Shown: positions 40,902 through 50,492, counted from the stretch's first letter. The stretch is 64,000 nucleotides of DNA from Bradyrhizobium sp. Arg816 (GCF_029989365.1 NZ_JAPRAQ010000002.1:680996-744995); one strand, 5' to 3'. Numbers and translations are program-made. Notes: generated by a model from the sequence alone, not told the origin.

Positions 40902-42983
40902 ATGAAAATCGGTACGCTCCTGACCACCGCCATCGTCTCGCTCTCGACCGTCGGCGGCGGCCTCGCCGTCTACGTCGCCGTGACGAAGTACCAGACCATG
41001 GACAGGATCGCCGAAGCGCAGGGACGACTCGCGATCGTCCGCGCGGCCAGCGACATCCCGCGCTACCTCAACCCCGAGCGCGGCTTCGCCACCAACATCC
41101 TCTACGGGCCCGCGACGGTCGATCCGGCGCAGCTCACCGAGCACGACAAGCTGCGCAAACAGACCGACGGCGCCCGCGACAGGATGAACGCGCTGCGCAA
41201 GGAGCTGCCCGGCCCGTTCGACGACGGCGCCACCATCGGCAGCAACATCGACGCGATCAATTCGAAATTCACCGCGCTCCGCGAGGCCATCGACAAGGCG
41301 ATCGCAGGACCTGCGGATGCCCGCAAGGACGCCGCCAAAAAGGTGGTCGCCGACAATGCCGTGCTCAACGCCGGCGTCACCGCGCTGCTCAACGAGCAGG
41401 TCCGCCGCATGGCGATCCTCAATGGCGACGCCTATCGCCAATCCAACTACGCCAACATCGCCATGACGCTGCGCGACGTCGGCGGCCTCAATTCCAGCGT
41501 GCACAAGAACCTCGTCGGCGCGAAGAAAGTGGCCAACGACGCCGAGAAGGCCGACATGGCCCGCATGCAGGGCCGCAACGACCAGATCGTGATGTCGCTG
41601 ATGGAATTGCGTGGCAATGCGGCAACTCCGGCTAACGTCGCCTCGGCGCTGGAGACGATGAGCTCGAACTATGTCGAGGAATTCGGCCGCGAGATGAAGC
41701 TCGTCAAGGACGGCGCCGTCGGCGGCAAGTACGAGCACGACGTCGAGACCTTCTACGTGGCGTCCCAGAAGGGCCTCGGGTCCATCATCGGCGTCCGCGA
41801 CGCCTTCTACGACAACGCCGAGCAGATCCTCGCCGGCGCTTCCTCCGCCGCGCGCACCAGCTTCACCATCGCCCTCGCCGGCCTCCTCGCCGTGCTGATC
41901 GCCAGCGCCGGCCTGATCGTGATGGTCCGCCGCCGCGTCTGCGCTCCGATCGTCAGCCTGACGAATCGGATGTCGCGGCTGGCCGACGGCGACGTTGCGG
42001 ACGAGATCCCCGGCGCCGAGCGTTCCGACGAGATCGGGGCGATGGCCTCCGCCGTCCAGGTGTTCAAGGACAACATGATCCGCGCCGACCGGCTCGCCGC
42101 GGAGAAGCAGGCCGAGAATGACGGCAAGATGCGCCGCGCCCAGGCGCTCGACGGGCTCACCCGCGCATTCGAAGCCAAGGTCACCGAGCTCGTCGGCGGC
42201 CTCTCCCGCGCCTCCTCCACCATGGAGAGCACCGCACAGTCGATGACCTCGACGGCGGCCCAGACCAACAGCCAGGCCGCGGTCGTCGCGGCCGCCTCGC
42301 AGCAGACCTCGACCAACGTGCAGACGGTCGCGAGCGCGACCGAAGAGCTGACCTCCTCGATCTCCGAGATCGGCCGTCAGGTGGCACAAAGCACCGAGAT
42401 CGCGGCCCGCGCCGTCGACAACGCCCGCCGCACCGGCGACACCGCGCGCGCGCTCGCCGAGGGCGCCCAGAAGATCGGCGACGTCGTCACGCTGATCCAG
42501 AGCATTGCCGAGCAGACCAATCTGCTGGCGCTCAACGCGACCATCGAAGCCGCCCGCGCCGGCGACGCCGGCCGCGGCTTTGCGGTCGTCGCCTCCGAAG
42601 TGAAATCGCTGGCGGGCCAGACCGCCAAGGCCACCACCGAAATCTCCGAGCAGATCACCGCGATCCAGTCCGCAAGCGACGAGACCGTGAACGCGATCCG
42701 CAACGTCGCCGACGTCATCGCCGAGATCGACCAGATCGGCACCGCAATCGCGGCTGCGATCGAGCAGCAGGGCTCGGCGACCCGGGAGATCTCCCGCAGC
42801 GTGCAGGAGGCCGCGCGCGGCACCCAGGAGGTCAACAGCAACATATCGGGCGTGCAGCGCGCCGCCGACGACACCGGTGCGGCCGCGAGGGAAGTGCTGG
42901 GCGCGGCCGAGCAGCTCTCGACCCAGTCGCGCGATCTCGCCGGCCAATTCGACCGCTTCCTCGGCGAGGTCCGGGCGGCGTAA
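40902..42983 (+). CDS. Methyl-accepting chemotaxis protein
   Basis: This 693-residue chemoreceptor has TM1 ([20 protein letters not shown], residues 5-25), a periplasmic helical sensor of about 285 residues, TM2 ([20 protein letters not shown], near 318-340), a HAMP domain ([40 protein letters not shown]) and the signalling domain with the conserved hairpin tip [20 protein letters not shown]. There is no NWETF-type CheR tail. No che genes are adjacent. The start MKIGTLL at 40902 has a weak CGGACAG site; the frame is open upstream to 40788. The ligand is unknown. Confidence 0.93.
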   Translation: MKIGTLLTTAIVSLSTVGGGLAVYVAVTKYQTMDRIAEAQGRLAIVRAASDIPRYLNPERGFATNILYGPATVDPAQLTEHDKLRKQTDGARDRMNALRKELPGPFDDGATIGSNIDAINSKFTALREAIDKAIAGPADARKDAAKKVVADNAVLNAGVTALLNEQVRRMAILNGDAYRQSNYANIAMTLRDVGGLNSSVHKNLVGAKKVANDAEKADMARMQGRNDQIVMSLMELRGNAATPANVASALETMSSNYVEEFGREMKLVKDGAVGGKYEHDVETFYVASQKGLGSIIGVRDAFYDNAEQILAGASSAARTSFTIALAGLLAVLIASAGLIVMVRRRVCAPIVSLTNRMSRLADGDVADEIPGAERSDEIGAMASAVQVFKDNMIRADRLAAEKQAENDGKMRRAQALDGLTRAFEAKVTELVGGLSRASSTMESTAQSMTSTAAQTNSQAAVVAAASQQTSTNVQTVASATEELTSSISEIGRQVAQSTEIAARAVDNARRTGDTARALAEGAQKIGDVVTLIQSIAEQTNLLALNATIEAARAGDAGRGFAVVASEVKSLAGQTAKATTEISEQITAIQSASDETVNAIRNVADVIAEIDQIGTAIAAAIEQQGSATREISRSVQEAARGTQEVNSNISGVQRAADDTGAAAREVLGAAEQLSTQSRDLAGQFDRFLGEVRAA

Positions 42984-42993
42984 GGAGTAGCTT

Positions 42994-43081
42994 CGTAGCC
43001 CGGATGGAGCGTAGCGCAATCCGGGATCTCTGACGCCATCGGCACCGCCCCGGATTTCGCTGCGCTCCATCCGGGCTACGG
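42994..43081. repeat. REP-like palindromic repeat, full copy
   Basis: Full copy with arms CGTAGCCCGGATGGAGCG and CGCTCCATCCGGGCTACGG around a 40-nt centre. It is located between the convergent chemoreceptor and FMN reductase genes. Confidence 0.85.
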
Positions 43082-43085
43082 GACG

Positions 43086-43676
43086 TCAGTACGGCGGCGC
43101 CTTGCGCGCCCGCTGTGCCTTGGCGGCCTCGATCCACCAGGAGAGGTCATCGGCAAAGCGCGGGAACGAGCGCTCCAGTGCCTTGCCGCCCTCGCCGATC
43201 GGCTCGCTCTCGGCCGACAGTGTCTGCGCGATCGGGCCGACGCCGATGGTGCTCGACACCACGACCATGCCCATCTCCGACAGCGTGCCATGCCAGGCGG
43301 TCGAGGCGCGTGCGCCGGACAGTCGGCCGGCCGAATAGCTCACGATCGCGGCCGGGCGCCAGAACCACTCTTCCAGGAAGTGATCGGTGAGGTTCTTCAG
43401 GCCGGGCTGGATGCCCCAATTGTATTCGCCGGTGACGAAGACGAAACCGTCGGCGCCGCGGATCTGCCCCGCCAGCTTCTCGAGCGCCTCGGGCGCCGCC
43501 CCCTTCGGATATTCCTTGTACATGCGATCGAGCATCGGCAGGCCGATCGCCTTGGCGTCGATGAACTCGACCTCCTCGCCGCGCTGGCGCAGGCGATCGA
43601 TGATGAAATTCGCGAGGCGGACGCCCATGCGGTCGGAACGGTAGGAGCCGTAGAGGACGAGGATGCGGTTGCTCAT
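43086..43676 (-). CDS. NAD(P)H-dependent FMN reductase
   Basis: This 196-residue protein is of the NADPH-dependent FMN reductase (flavodoxin-like) family. The phosphate-binding loop is ILVLYGSYRSDRMGVRLANF, and the second FMN motif is FVFVTGEYNWGIQPGLKNLT, followed by DHFLEEWFWRPAAIVSYSAG. Such enzymes reduce flavins or quinones and azo dyes. The ATG at 43676 was chosen over a start three codons earlier. The physiological partner is unknown. It lies upstream of a REP-like repeat. Confidence 0.9.
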   Translation of the reverse strand: MSNRILVLYGSYRSDRMGVRLANFIIDRLRQRGEEVEFIDAKAIGLPMLDRMYKEYPKGAAPEALEKLAGQIRGADGFVFVTGEYNWGIQPGLKNLTDHFLEEWFWRPAAIVSYSAGRLSGARASTAWHGTLSEMGMVVVSSTIGVGPIAQTLSAESEPIGEGGKALERSFPRFADDLSWWIEAAKAQRARKAPPY

Positions 43677-43727
43677 GGCCGGCACGCTAGCACGAAACAG
43701 CGATACGGCCCCAACCGATTTACCGCG

Positions 43728-44657
43728 CTACCGTTGTCGTCCAAGCTCCAGCGTTTGCGACGGTGTCTCGCCGAACTGGTCGCGATAGCTTCTGGAGAAG
43801 TCGCTGAGATGCCAGAAGCCGAACGCCAGTGCGACGGCCTTGACGCTGTCGGCACCGGCGAGCAGTCGCTGGCGCACCAGCCACAGCCGGCGCAGGCGCA
43901 AATAGCGATGCAGGCTCATGCCGCGATAGCGGCGGACGACGTCGTGCAGGGTGCGGACGGACAGGTTGAGCTTGCGCGCAATCTCCTCGCTGTAGATCGG
44001 CTGCGAGAGGTCGTCGGACAGCAGCGCGCGGATCTCCCGGAAGATCCTGAAATTGCGCTCGTCATTGGGACGCAGGGTCCATCGCGCGGGAACGACGCTT
44101 TCGAATGCGTCGTCGACGGCGCCAAGCAGGGACTCCTTCATGGCTGCGGCCTTCAGCGGCACGTCCGCGGCTCCGATCGGCTCCGACGCAGCAGCCAGCA
44201 CCTCCCGAACCAGGCTGCGCAGCCGGTTCAGGCTCGCGGCCGTCGTTTCAAATATCTTGAAGCTGGACGTCGCGTGCGGCCAGCCGCGATCCGTCACCTC
44301 CGGCCTGAACATCACCGAGGCAATTTGCCGCTGCACCTCCTCGATGGTGGTGTAGGCGGCGCCGCCGCTGCCGATGACGATGACCGGTCGGGCGCGCTGC
44401 GAGCCGTTGAAGCGGATGGGCACGTTGAGCTCGTCCATCGTGAATCCGATGGCGGTGCAATTCTCGACGAGCTGCGCGTCGACGACGCGGGGAAACGCCC
44501 GCGTGAAATTCACGTCGCAACCGGGCAGCGACAGAATGGTCTGCTCGGCCGAAATCCTCCGTACGAAGGGCGTGAACTCGAAATTCAGGCCTCGTATCGC
44601 ATTTCGAAATTCATCGACGTCGGAGAAGCGAAATACCTTGGGCGCAATACTGTTCAT
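43728..44657 (-). CDS. AraC-family regulator
   Basis: This 309-residue regulator has a long N-terminal sensor domain (residues 1-205; SFRFSDVDEF-like opening, with Cys in LPGCDVNF) and a C-terminal AraC pair of HTHs: SEEIARKLNLSVRTLHDVVR with YRGMSLHRYLRLRRLWLVRQ and KAVALAFGFWHLSDFSRSYR with DQFGETPSQTL. This matches the FeaR/helix_turn_helix_ARA_C type that responds to aromatic compounds. No target gene is adjacent in the same orientation. The ATG at 44657 was chosen. Confidence 0.88.
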   Translation of the reverse strand: MNSIAPKVFRFSDVDEFRNAIRGLNFEFTPFVRRISAEQTILSLPGCDVNFTRAFPRVVDAQLVENCTAIGFTMDELNVPIRFNGSQRARPVIVIGSGGAAYTTIEEVQRQIASVMFRPEVTDRGWPHATSSFKIFETTAASLNRLRSLVREVLAAASEPIGAADVPLKAAAMKESLLGAVDDAFESVVPARWTLRPNDERNFRIFREIRALLSDDLSQPIYSEEIARKLNLSVRTLHDVVRRYRGMSLHRYLRLRRLWLVRQRLLAGADSVKAVALAFGFWHLSDFSRSYRDQFGETPSQTLELGRQR

Positions 44658-44959
44658 GGCAATGTGAAACGTCGCGTCACAACCAACGCGGGTCCGGCGG
44701 CGATGCCGGTCCGGGTTTCCCCCTTTCGGTTGTCCCGTTCGACCGAAGGAATCATCCTAATTCGTCTCGTTCAGTTGGCGAGGGTCCCGTTCAAAGGACA
44801 AGTCGCCGCATCGAGCCTCGCCGAATTTCGATAACGTTTCCAGCGCTGCCAGCGGTGCGCTGATACCCCGTCGATCAAGCTTTAAATTTCAAATTAACGC
44901 CTGTCAGGCGCAATGGAGGTCATTGGATAGTCGAGATTTTTTTGAGTCAGGCCCCTGCC
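44658..44959. other. Intergenic region before the DUF2336 operon
   Basis: This 302-bp gap ends in an AT-rich stretch (44880-44946) containing the short palindrome GCCTGTCAGGC near 44899 and a T-run near 44937. It probably holds the promoters of the AraC gene and the DUF2336 operon. No coding sequence was seen. Confidence 0.5.
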
Positions 44960-46066
44960 ATGATGGCAAATTTGCCTGCTGATATTCTGGTTGAGCTGGA
45001 ACAGGCGGTCGCTACGTGCCCGCCGGACCGCTGTGCTCGCATTCTCTCCGGCACTGTGCAGTTGCTCACCGGTCACCGCGACCGGCCTCAGGAATTGCTC
45101 GCCGGTGTGGTTGACGGCGTCCTATTGCGATTGACGGAGCGCGTCGAGGCCAAGGCGCTCGTTCAACTTAGCGTAGTGCTTGCCGAACTCAAGGTCGCCC
45201 CGCCCGAGACATTGCAGCGCCTTGCCTCACACGCCGACCCGGACGTGGCCTGTCCTGTCCTGCTCAAATCGCAGGCGGTCTCCGCCACCGATCTCGCGAC
45301 GATCGCGGCCTCGTGCGGCGAGCGGCACCAACGCGCGATCGCCGCGCGCAACTCGATCGAGCCCGAAGTGACCGAGGCGCTGATCAAACGCGGTGGCCCG
45401 ATCTGCCTCGCGCTGATCAAGAACGCGGGAACCCAATTCTCCGAAGCAGCCTACGCCGCGCTGATCGCCAGGGCCGATCCGGACGGCGAGATTGCCAAGG
45501 CGCTGGTGCTGCGGCCCGGCACGCCCGACCTGGTCGTCCGGAAGCTGCTCTCCGTGTCACCGGCCCCGAAGGCGCCGGCCAAGGCGAACGCATCCGCCAT
45601 TCCGCCCGCACAACAAGCCGCGCCGGTTCCGCCCAAACTGCCCTGCCCGGCCGACTATGCGAGCGCGAGACCGGAGATCGTCGCCCTCGCCCGCGTCGGC
45701 AAGCTCAACGATTCCACCGTGAACCGCTTCACGATCCGCGGCGAGACGGCCAATCTGTTCACGGCGCTGTCGGTGCTCTCGGGCGCCCCGATCGAGATCG
45801 TGGAGCACGTCATGACCGATGACGATTGCGAGGGCCTCGTCATGGCCTGCCGGGCCGCGCGGCTGAACTGGGCCACCACGCTCGCGATCCTGAGCAACCG
45901 CAGCGGCACACGGCTCTCCTTCGTCGAGCGCGAGCGGGCGCAGCAGATTTTCGAAACGCTTCTCTTGTCGACCAGCCAATGGACAGTGCGCTGGGGGGAA
46001 ATTGCAGCGAGTGCCAAACCAAGCGATCCGGGACATCGCGGCACAAAAATGGGGGTTAACCGATGA
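44960..46066 (+). CDS. DUF2336 protein
   Basis: This 368-residue cytoplasmic protein matches the alphaproteobacterial DUF2336 family, built of alpha-helical repeats: RLTERVEAKALVQLSVVLAE, PPETLQRLASHADPDVACPV, AAARNSIEPEVTEALIKR-like segments. A Pro/Ala linker sits near residues 215-240. The C-terminal part (LFTALSVLSGAPIEIVEHVM, then DDCEGLVMACRAARLNWATT) is the most conserved. The helical repeats may be a protein-binding scaffold. It overlaps the PilZ gene by 4 bp (ATGA) and leads a unit with PilZ and HD-GYP genes, pointing to cyclic di-GMP signalling. The ATG at 44960 was chosen over a TTG at 44942. Confidence 0.85.
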   Translation: MMANLPADILVELEQAVATCPPDRCARILSGTVQLLTGHRDRPQELLAGVVDGVLLRLTERVEAKALVQLSVVLAELKVAPPETLQRLASHADPDVACPVLLKSQAVSATDLATIAASCGERHQRAIAARNSIEPEVTEALIKRGGPICLALIKNAGTQFSEAAYAALIARADPDGEIAKALVLRPGTPDLVVRKLLSVSPAPKAPAKANASAIPPAQQAAPVPPKLPCPADYASARPEIVALARVGKLNDSTVNRFTIRGETANLFTALSVLSGAPIEIVEHVMTDDDCEGLVMACRAARLNWATTLAILSNRSGTRLSFVERERAQQIFETLLLSTSQWTVRWGEIAASAKPSDPGHRGTKMGVNR

Positions 46067-46395
46067 GGTTCGACGGTCGAAAGGCGCTTCGCGTACGGAT
46101 GGATCACAAGCAGGCGGTCAATCTGATGGGCTCCGACGGCACCTGGCGACGCAGTTGCTTCCTGCTCGACGTGTCGCAAAGTGGCGCCAAGATCGAGGTC
46201 GAAGGAACTCTCGACGTGCTCCAGGCCAAGGAATTCTTCATGCTGCTGTCATCGACGGGGCTTGCTTACCGGCGGTGCGAACTGGTGTGGATCGACGGCA
46301 CCATGGCCGGCGTGCACTTCATCACCGCAGACGGCAAGAAGAAGCCGGCGAGCGCAAAAGCGGCTGCTGCGCCCAACTCCACGCCAAGCAAATAG
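46063..46395 (+). CDS. PilZ-domain protein
   Basis: This 110-residue protein is a single PilZ domain, the usual receptor for cyclic di-GMP. It has basic residues near the N-terminus (GRKALRVRMDHKQAV), the DVSQSGAKIEV motif ((D/N)xSxxG), and the later YRRCELVWIDGTMAGVHFIT strand pair. The RxxxR motif is R-K-A-L-R at residues 6-10, which fits. It starts inside the stop of the DUF2336 gene. The tail is Lys/Ala-rich. It likely relays second-messenger level to a target in the same unit or to the flagellar or polysaccharide machinery. Confidence 0.88.
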   Translation: MRFDGRKALRVRMDHKQAVNLMGSDGTWRRSCFLLDVSQSGAKIEVEGTLDVLQAKEFFMLLSSTGLAYRRCELVWIDGTMAGVHFITADGKKKPASAKAAAAPNSTPSK

Positions 46396-46437
46396 GCTCC
46401 AGAAGCTCATTCAATGTCATCATAGTCCCGGTCCGCC

Positions 46438-47559
46438 GTGCAGAGTGCCCGAACCATATCCAACCCCGTCAAAAGCGAAGGCGGCATCCGAACGACGGAA
46501 GCGGTTCGCCCGTTCGTGCACGTGCTGGCCGATTCGTCCGACAAACTGGCGGGCGTCTGCTCGGCCCTTGAACGGCAATTTACCGTCGCCGGCGAACGGC
46601 TCGATGCGGAAGCCAGGCTGTCACAAGTGCCGTTCGCGGTCGTGGTTCGCGCGGAGCTGCGTGACGTCGGCAACATCGCGGCCATCAAGAAGCGCGCCGG
46701 CAAGCTGGCGAAAGCCACGAAGCGCATCTTCCTCGTCGAGCACTCGTCTCACGTCGGCATCTCGCAGGCCTACGCACTCGGCGCCACCCTCGTTCTTCCC
46801 GGGGCGATCAACAAGAGCAAGCTGCTGGCAGCGCTGGCTGACCCGGCCGAGCTGGGCTCGGGCGCCTCAAGTGACGCACCGCAACCGGACAACGCCGTCG
46901 AAGCCGCGGCAACCGCCATCGCTTCGATGTTCACGGCCGTCACGCTCGGCGAGCCCCTCGACGTCGACGGCACGAAGGAAGCGGGCAGCAGGATCGCCGA
47001 CCGCATCACCGAGCACGGCCTGTCCGAATGGCTTGCCACGGTGCGGCGTCACCATGAGGGAACCTACCAGCATTGCCTGCTCGTGACCGGCGTGGCGATC
47101 GACTTCGGACTGAGCCTTGGCGTCGGGCGAACCGATCTCGAGCGGCTGTATTCCGCAGCCATGTTCCACGACATCGGCAAGGCGCAGATTCCGCTTGCGA
47201 TCCTCGACAAGCCCGGCCGCCTCGACGCCGACGAACGCGCCATGATCGAGAAACATCCGGCGGCGGGTTACGAGTTCCTGAAGGGTCACGAGCAAATCTC
47301 GCCCGAGATTCTCGACGCCGTGCGGCATCACCACGAATATCTCGACGGGAGCGGTTATCCCGACGCGCTGTGCGGCGAGAGCATCAACGACGTCGTCCGC
47401 ATCCTGACGATCTCGGACATCTTCGCCGCGTTGATCGAACACCGGCACTACAAGCCGACGATGCCGCGCACCGAGGCCTACAACATTCTGTGCGGGATGA
47501 CCGGAAAGCTGGAGAAGGCCCTCGTAACCTCGTTCAAGGAGGTTGCGCTCACGCGATGA
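46438..47559 (+). CDS. HD-GYP-type phosphodiesterase with pseudo-receiver domain
   Basis: This 373-residue protein has an N-terminal receiver-like fold (VRPFVHVLADSSDKLAGVCS, PFAVVVRAELRDVG, FLVEHSSHVG, GATLVLPGAINKSKLL) that lacks the canonical phosphorylated Asp pattern, then a C-terminal HD-GYP domain: metal motif AAMFHDIGKAQIPLAILDKP and HHHEYLDGSGYPDALCGESI with the GYP triad. Active HD-GYP enzymes hydrolyse cyclic di-GMP to pGpG and GMP. A GTG at 46438 was used as start. It follows the PilZ gene by 42 bp and probably lies in the same operon, giving receptor and degrading enzyme in one unit. Confidence 0.88.
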   Translation: MQSARTISNPVKSEGGIRTTEAVRPFVHVLADSSDKLAGVCSALERQFTVAGERLDAEARLSQVPFAVVVRAELRDVGNIAAIKKRAGKLAKATKRIFLVEHSSHVGISQAYALGATLVLPGAINKSKLLAALADPAELGSGASSDAPQPDNAVEAAATAIASMFTAVTLGEPLDVDGTKEAGSRIADRITEHGLSEWLATVRRHHEGTYQHCLLVTGVAIDFGLSLGVGRTDLERLYSAAMFHDIGKAQIPLAILDKPGRLDADERAMIEKHPAAGYEFLKGHEQISPEILDAVRHHHEYLDGSGYPDALCGESINDVVRILTISDIFAALIEHRHYKPTMPRTEAYNILCGMTGKLEKALVTSFKEVALTR

Positions 47560-47609
47560 CCCACGCAAGCGGAACGGTCCCGCAGCGAGGACCTCGTCGC
47601 GAACCGCGC

Positions 47610-47813
47610 TTAGTGCGTGGCCCGGTATTTGGCGCGGTGCGGAATCGACCGGGAGGCCAGTCCTTCCGCAAGCAGCTTCATGTCCTCGCGTCTGCCGCTC
47701 CGGATCAGCTTGCCGAGCTCTTCGGGTGTGAAGGGAAGAGTTGGATCATCATCGATCGGATACCGCGGTCGCGGACCGAAGAACCGTCGAACCAGGCTAG
47801 CCAGCCGCCGCAT
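47610..47813 (-). CDS. Small basic hypothetical protein
   Basis: This 67-residue protein reads MRRLASLVRRFFGPRPRYPI, then DDDPTLPFTPEELGKLIRSG and RREDMKLLAEGLASRSIPHR. It is very basic at the N-terminus and helical later. AGGGAA precedes the ATG at 47813. There is no signal peptide. The family is not recognised. It is convergent with the HD-GYP gene (51 bp apart). Confidence 0.6.
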   Translation of the reverse strand: MRRLASLVRRFFGPRPRYPIDDDPTLPFTPEELGKLIRSGRREDMKLLAEGLASRSIPHRAKYRATH

Positions 47814-48004
47814 GTCGATTCCCTCGCGCCAGCAACAAACCTTTCACTCGGCATATTGTTCCTCCCGCGCGATCGAGATTGCAAGAGGCCACCAACGGCT
47901 CAGCATCAAAAAAATTCGACGAGAGAATAATCTCCTCTCAGCCGGCTCTCCGCGTTAGCCGGCTCGCAGCGTCAGCCGGCTGTGCGCATCAGTGACTTCT
48001 CGCG

Positions 48005-48706
48005 CTAGTCGGCAAAGCCGACATAACGCACGAAATCGTCGTTGCCCTCGCGATCGGAGCGAACGGCGTTCGCGGCGAAGCCGTCGTCGGGATACCCCAT
48101 CGCGACACATGTCATGATGACCTCGTCTTCCGGAATCCTCGCGACCTCGCGCACGATGTCGGAGCGCATGATGCCCCGCCCGTTGATCACCGAACCGAGA
48201 CCGCGGTCCCAGGCCGCGAGCACGATGCCGTAGCAGAGCGCACCGAGATCGAAATGGCAGACCGCGCCGGGATCCAGCACGCGGTCATAGGTCAGCACCA
48301 GCGAGACCGGCGCGTCGAACTGGCGAAAGCCGCGCAGCACCCAATCCTGCCGCATCGGCTTGTCATCGCGCGCGATCCCCATCGCGCCGAACAGCTTCTT
48401 GGCGATGTCGACTTGGCGATTGCGATGCACGCCCTGGTATTCGCCGTGGCTGATGATGTCGCGCTTGACCTTGGCGCCGCCGACCATCTCCTCCATGTTG
48501 CGGCGGCGCAGTTCTTCGAGCGGAGGGCCTGTGAGCACATGCACATGCCACGGCTGGGTGTTCATCGACGACGGCGCGCGCTTGGCGCTCTCGATGATCG
48601 CCTCGATCACCGCGCGGGATACCTGCTGCTGCTTGAAGCCGCGCACGCTGCGGCGCGACTGGACCAACGCTTCGAATTCCAACTCAAGACCTCCCTGCCC
48701 GTTCAT
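48005..48706 (-). CDS. Nitroreductase-family protein
   Basis: This 233-residue FMN-dependent oxidoreductase is of the nitroreductase family. The FMN-phosphate motif is SRRSVRGFKQQQVSRAVIEA with the RRSVR core, and SAKRAPSSMNTQPWHVHVLT is the typical NxxPWxxxxV segment. FDLGALCYGIVLAAWDRGLG and the end VAMGYPDDGF complete the fold. Substrates are nitroaromatics, quinones or flavins. The ATG at 48706 was taken; a TTG at 48682 has a better spaced GGGAGG and may be the true start. Confidence 0.9.
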   Translation of the reverse strand: MNGQGGLELEFEALVQSRRSVRGFKQQQVSRAVIEAIIESAKRAPSSMNTQPWHVHVLTGPPLEELRRRNMEEMVGGAKVKRDIISHGEYQGVHRNRQVDIAKKLFGAMGIARDDKPMRQDWVLRGFRQFDAPVSLVLTYDRVLDPGAVCHFDLGALCYGIVLAAWDRGLGSVINGRGIMRSDIVREVARIPEDEVIMTCVAMGYPDDGFAANAVRSDREGNDDFVRYVGFAD

Positions 48707-48807
48707 CCCGCGGCGTTGCAATCGTAACGCGTAATCGGTTGCCGATGCGGTTCGCCAAATCTATGCTAACCCGCAAGCAAGACCAAGAACCCAGCGAGGA
48801 CCCCCAA

Positions 48808-49767
48808 ATGCCCGCACCGCTCGATCCCGTCATCGCCCAGATCATTCCTCTGCTGCCGCTGCGCGATCCCACCACGATGACGCCACAGAGCGCCCGCGAT
48901 GCCTTGCGTGCACTGGCTGCCTCGCGTGCGGATGTGCCGCCGCCCCCCGTCGACACCGTACAGGACATCAAGGTGAAAGGCGGCGCCGGGCCGCTCGACG
49001 CGCGTGTCTATCGTGTCGGCGCCAATCCTGCGCCGACCGTGGTCTTCTTCCACGGCGGCGGCTGGGTCGCGGGCGATCTCGAAACCCATGACCGGCAGGC
49101 GCGCAATCTCGCGATCGAGACCGGCGCGGTCGTCATCTCCGTCGATTATCGGCGCCCGCCGGAAACGCGCTTTCCCGGCGCCTTCGAGGACGCGTTTGCT
49201 GCCGCAAGCGACATCTTCAACCGCGTCGCGGAATTTGGTGGCGATGCAAAGCGTCTCGGCGTTGCCGGCGACAGCGCCGGCGGCAATCTCGCAGCCGCCA
49301 CCGCGATCGCCTGCCGCGACGCCGGCATCGCGCTCGCGGCGCAACTGCTGGTCTATCCCGTGACCGACGTCGTCGGCCGCTACGCTGACGCGCGGGAGAA
49401 CGCGCGCTTTGTGTCGCGTGCCGAGAATGCCGAGGGCTACTTCCTCTCCCGGGCCGTGATGGAATGGTTTTGCGGCCACTACCTGGCCGATCCCGCTCAC
49501 GCTGCCGACTGGCGGGTCTCGCCGTTGCGCGCGGAGCTCGCCGGCCTCGCGCCGGCCATCGTGACCACCGCCTGGTTCGATCCCTTGCGCGACGAGGGCG
49601 CGGCCTATGCACGCGCACTGGAGGCCGCCGGCGTCCGCGTCAAGCACCATGAGGGCCCCGGCCTGATCCACGGCTATTTCGGCCTCGGCGATGCTTCCGA
49701 GGTCGCGAAGGCCGAGGCGCAACGCGCGCGGGCCGACTTCAAGGCACTGCTCGCGCGCGGAATCTGA
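48808..49767 (+). CDS. Alpha/beta hydrolase, hormone-sensitive-lipase-type esterase
   Basis: This 319-residue esterase is of the HSL (family IV) type. The oxyanion motif is VVFFHGGGWVAGDLETHDRQ (HGGG). The nucleophile elbow is GVAGDSAGGNLAAATAIACR with Ser in GDSAGG. The catalytic Asp and His are in VTTAWFDPLRDEGAAYARAL and GLIHGYFGLG. It would hydrolyse short-chain esters in the cytoplasm. GAGGA precedes the ATG at 48808. It is divergent from the nitroreductase gene. Confidence 0.92.
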   Translation: MPAPLDPVIAQIIPLLPLRDPTTMTPQSARDALRALAASRADVPPPPVDTVQDIKVKGGAGPLDARVYRVGANPAPTVVFFHGGGWVAGDLETHDRQARNLAIETGAVVISVDYRRPPETRFPGAFEDAFAAASDIFNRVAEFGGDAKRLGVAGDSAGGNLAAATAIACRDAGIALAAQLLVYPVTDVVGRYADARENARFVSRAENAEGYFLSRAVMEWFCGHYLADPAHAADWRVSPLRAELAGLAPAIVTTAWFDPLRDEGAAYARALEAAGVRVKHHEGPGLIHGYFGLGDASEVAKAEAQRARADFKALLARGI

Positions 49768-49883
49768 ACCGCAGACGAATGGAAAAATCCGCGATGTCGG
49801 TCGTGGCGCGCATTGATCCTGCTTGATTGCGCCACGATTCGCGGCTCCAATCCGCTCGCTAATTTTGTCCTAGGGAGACACCC

Positions 49884-50132
49884 ATGATGAAGCGGATTTT
49901 TCTTGCAGCGATCGTCGCCACCTTTGCAGCCGGCTCGGCCTTCGCGGACGACACCTGCGAGAGCAAGGCGGTCGGCAAGGACGGCAAGGCGCTCGCCGGC
50001 GCCGCCAAGACCTCGTTCATGAAGAAGTGCAAGGCCGACGCTTGCGCGCCGAAGGCCGTCAGCGCCGACGGCAAGCCGCTCGCCGGTGCCGCCAAGAACA
50101 GCTTCATGAAGAAGTGCGAAGTCGCCGCGTAA
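49884..50132 (+). CDS. PsiF-repeat secreted protein
   Basis: This 82-residue protein has a Sec signal peptide (KRIFLAAIVATFAAGSAFAD) and two PsiF-type repeats: CESKAVGKDGKALAGAAKTS with FMKKC, and CAPKAVSADGKPLAGAAKNS with FMKKC. The E. coli psiF gene is induced by phosphate starvation, but the protein's role is unknown. Two Cys per repeat suggest disulphides in the periplasm. The start may be the first or second ATG. A short palindrome at 50188-50206 lies 55 bp after the stop. Confidence 0.9.
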   Translation: MMKRIFLAAIVATFAAGSAFADDTCESKAVGKDGKALAGAAKTSFMKKCKADACAPKAVSADGKPLAGAAKNSFMKKCEVAA

Positions 50133-50492
50133 GGCGCCGCGAATTCGCTGCTTTCTTTAGCGAGCAATCGCTGCACGAAGTCGTCGTGCCCGGGCCTGTC
50201 CCGGGCATCCACATATGTGTGTCCGTGTGGCACAGAATCAGATGGCCGGACCAAGTCGAAAGCATGAACGTTCGCTTGTAACGTTGTCGTCAAGCCATCC
50301 GAATTAACCACCAACTCGATCCAATTTTAATAAGACAACAACGCTGCTTGTTAGCGTAAGCCGCGCAGATCAACGTGCGGGGATTGCCGTTTTCCGGATG
50401 TCGGCGGGACCGGGAAAGTGACTTCGTCAAGTGCGATCGCCCTCGCTGCGATCGTTCGATTGGAAGTTATCTTTCATTGGGAGCATCTCGCC
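50133..50492. other. Intergenic region between the PsiF and PilZ genes
   Basis: This 360-bp gap contains a 7-bp hairpin (GCCCGGG at 50188 with CCCGGGC at 50200), similar to the centre of another bradyrhizobial repeat, and an AT-rich stretch near 50300-50340 that may be the PilZ gene promoter. No other feature was seen. Confidence 0.5.

Noticed and set aside
40836..43070. A 744-codon open frame antisense to the chemoreceptor gene.
   Set aside because: It is a by-product of GC-rich codon bias; the opposite strand has an unmistakable MCP with HAMP and hairpin-tip motifs.
43290..44834. A 514-codon open frame covering the FMN reductase and AraC genes on the other strand.
   Set aside because: It crosses two genes with clear domains on the minus strand and has no ribosome binding site.
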